The notes under the pieces were generated by a model that saw only the letters and a list, made by a program, of their open reading frames with translations, was not told where the DNA came from and searched no databases. A stretch of DNA of 64,000 nucleotides from positions 1 through 64,000 of the forward strand of contig JABMLG010000012.1 in the NCBI GenBank assembly GCA_013204985.1, in the 5' to 3' direction. Origin of the DNA: Microbacteriaceae bacterium VKM Ac-2855 (GTDB lineage: Bacteria; Actinomycetota; Actinomycetes; Actinomycetales; Microbacteriaceae). Position 1 is the stretch's first letter. The number at the start of each line of letters is the position of its first letter. The translations under genes were made by a program, and so were the position numbers. Below, piece after piece: positions 63,099 to 64,000 of the stretch.

Positions 63099-64000
63099 CT
63101 ACGACGCGGCCTCGTCGCGTGGTTCCGCCGACTCCCTGATACGCCGCAGGATCGCCTCCAGGTCATCGATCTGTGCATCCGAGAACAACTCCTCAGGGCC
63201 CTGCGGCGCCACCCCGGAGAACGGCGGCTGATAGAGCCGGTCGATCTCGAGTACCCCGCCTCGGGTGAGCTGATCGGTGAGCATCTCGACGAACGCGATC
63301 TGATTGCCCGTCAGCGGCGCGGACGCGGTGAAGGCGCTGAGCGCCTCCGCAACGGCCGAGCGCTCCAGGCCGACGATCGACCGGATGTACACGCCCAGCC
63401 CCTTCGCCCGACCCGCCTCGATTTCGAGGTCGACTGCCGACACCTCGCCGCTCTCGATCAGGATGCGTTGAAGCTCCGCCAGATCGAGGCGGGTGAGCTG
63501 CCTCCCGTTGCGCAGCTTGAAGAGCACGGCGTCGTCGCTGTGGACCGCGAGGAACGCGAAAAGCTTCTGGCGGAATCGCTCGCGGTCGACGCCGACGGTC
63601 GCGAGTTTCAGTTCGGTGTCGACCACGTCGGCGATGTCGTCAGTGAAGTCGGCGTAAACGATGTTGCGGCGACCGCGTTCGAGCAATCGGACCAGGTCGC
63701 GCAGCCGAATCCTGGCCGACTCCAGCATGGCCACCGTCACATCGATCCACCACTCTTCGCCGGCGACGAGTTCGAGCAACGCCGCCTGCTTCTTGATTGC
63801 AGGAATGCTGGACTGGGTCAGCAAGGACGCTGCAACGGAGCGAATGCGCGCGGCCGCAGCGACTCCGTCAGCGTCACCTGTCAGCGCGCCGAGCTGCGAT
63901 CGCAGCACGAGCAGATCGAAGCGCTTGGCCTGCTCGTCAACGTCGTCGACGTCGGTAGACGAGGGGAGGTCGGCGAGATCCGCTGCTGCGCGGAGCCCGT
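63099..64000 (-). CDS. hsdR: type I restriction endonuclease, C-terminal part (cut by window edge)
   Basis: The frame is open to the right end, giving at least 300 residues. The visible part corresponds to the C-terminal domain of EcoEI-type HsdR: FDLLVLRSQLGALTGDADGV, then DDIADVVDTELKLATVGVDR, and TGNQIAFVEMLTDQLTRGGV near the end with YQPPFSGVAPQGPEELFSD. The ATPase and nuclease domains lie beyond the window. It is upstream of the antitoxin-PIN-hsdM-hsdS genes on the same strand. Confidence 0.85.
   Translation of the reverse strand, partial: GLRAAADLADLPSSTDVDDVDEQAKRFDLLVLRSQLGALTGDADGVAAAARIRSVAASLLTQSSIPAIKKQAALLELVAGEEWWIDVTVAMLESARIRLRDLVRLLERGRRNIVYADFTDDIADVVDTELKLATVGVDRERFRQKLFAFLAVHSDDAVLFKLRNGRQLTRLDLAELQRILIESGEVSAVDLEIEAGRAKGLGVYIRSIVGLERSAVAEALSAFTASAPLTGNQIAFVEMLTDQLTRGGVLEIDRLYQPPFSGVAPQGPEELFSDAQIDDLEAILRRIRESAEPRDEAAS

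Overview
The window is very GC-rich with dense overlapping ATGA/TGATG/GTGA gene junctions, GTG/TTG starts, Tat-like signal peptides, a DUF3151 gene, a septum-formation-family gene and frequent GCGGATGCG-type codon runs. This points to an actinobacterium, probably of the Microbacteriaceae (inference; no rRNA marker is present). No tRNA, rRNA or CRISPR array was seen.

Layout. 1-5.3 kb (mostly minus strand): a polymorphic-toxin locus. An intact LXG-type toxin with a C-terminal nuclease domain follows a coupled small membrane protein and precedes its immunity gene. Beyond it lie a frameshifted copy of the same immunity gene, an orphan GH-E nuclease tip, an ankyrin-repeat immunity-like gene, and several stray copies of the toxin's middle region. 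5.4-15.8 kb: mostly housekeeping genes (deazaflavin nitroreductase-like protein, purA, a large amidase, a surface-anchored 5'-nucleotidase, a large LuxR-type ATPase regulator), with two small ORFs and a tandem block of perfect inverted repeats. 15.8-36.2 kb: a 20-kb accessory cluster. It has six luciferase-like flavin monooxygenase (LLM) genes, a complete peptide/nickel-type ABC importer, three DHA2-type MFS transporters and, divergently, a regulator built of two fused GntR-UTRA units. It looks like an uptake, oxidation and export module for an organosulfur or other xenobiotic substrate (inference). 36.3-40.3 kb: an AraC-like gene, two Tat-type secreted proteins and a divergent NarL-type two-component system.

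40.5-49.3 kb: a phosphomannomutase-like HAD enzyme, a tandem array of a 74-bp palindromic element, a Cys/Met-rich copper-storage-type protein, a 95-bp GC-rich repeat tract, a TetR - degenerate ABC ATPase - YhgE/Pip operon, and a triple hairpin repeat. 49.4-56.9 kb: core genes (SpoU methyltransferase, HAD-IIA phosphatase, septum-formation protein, pyrE) and a heterodimeric ABC exporter. 57.2-64 kb: a truncated ISL3 transposase, then a type I restriction-modification island (hsdR, antitoxin-PIN toxin, hsdM, hsdS, abortive-infection-like gene) running off the right edge.

Most notable: the toxin cassette array, the LLM/importer cluster with its double GntR regulator, the seven-copy 74-bp palindromic element, and the YhgE/Pip operon whose ATPase has lost its catalytic motifs.
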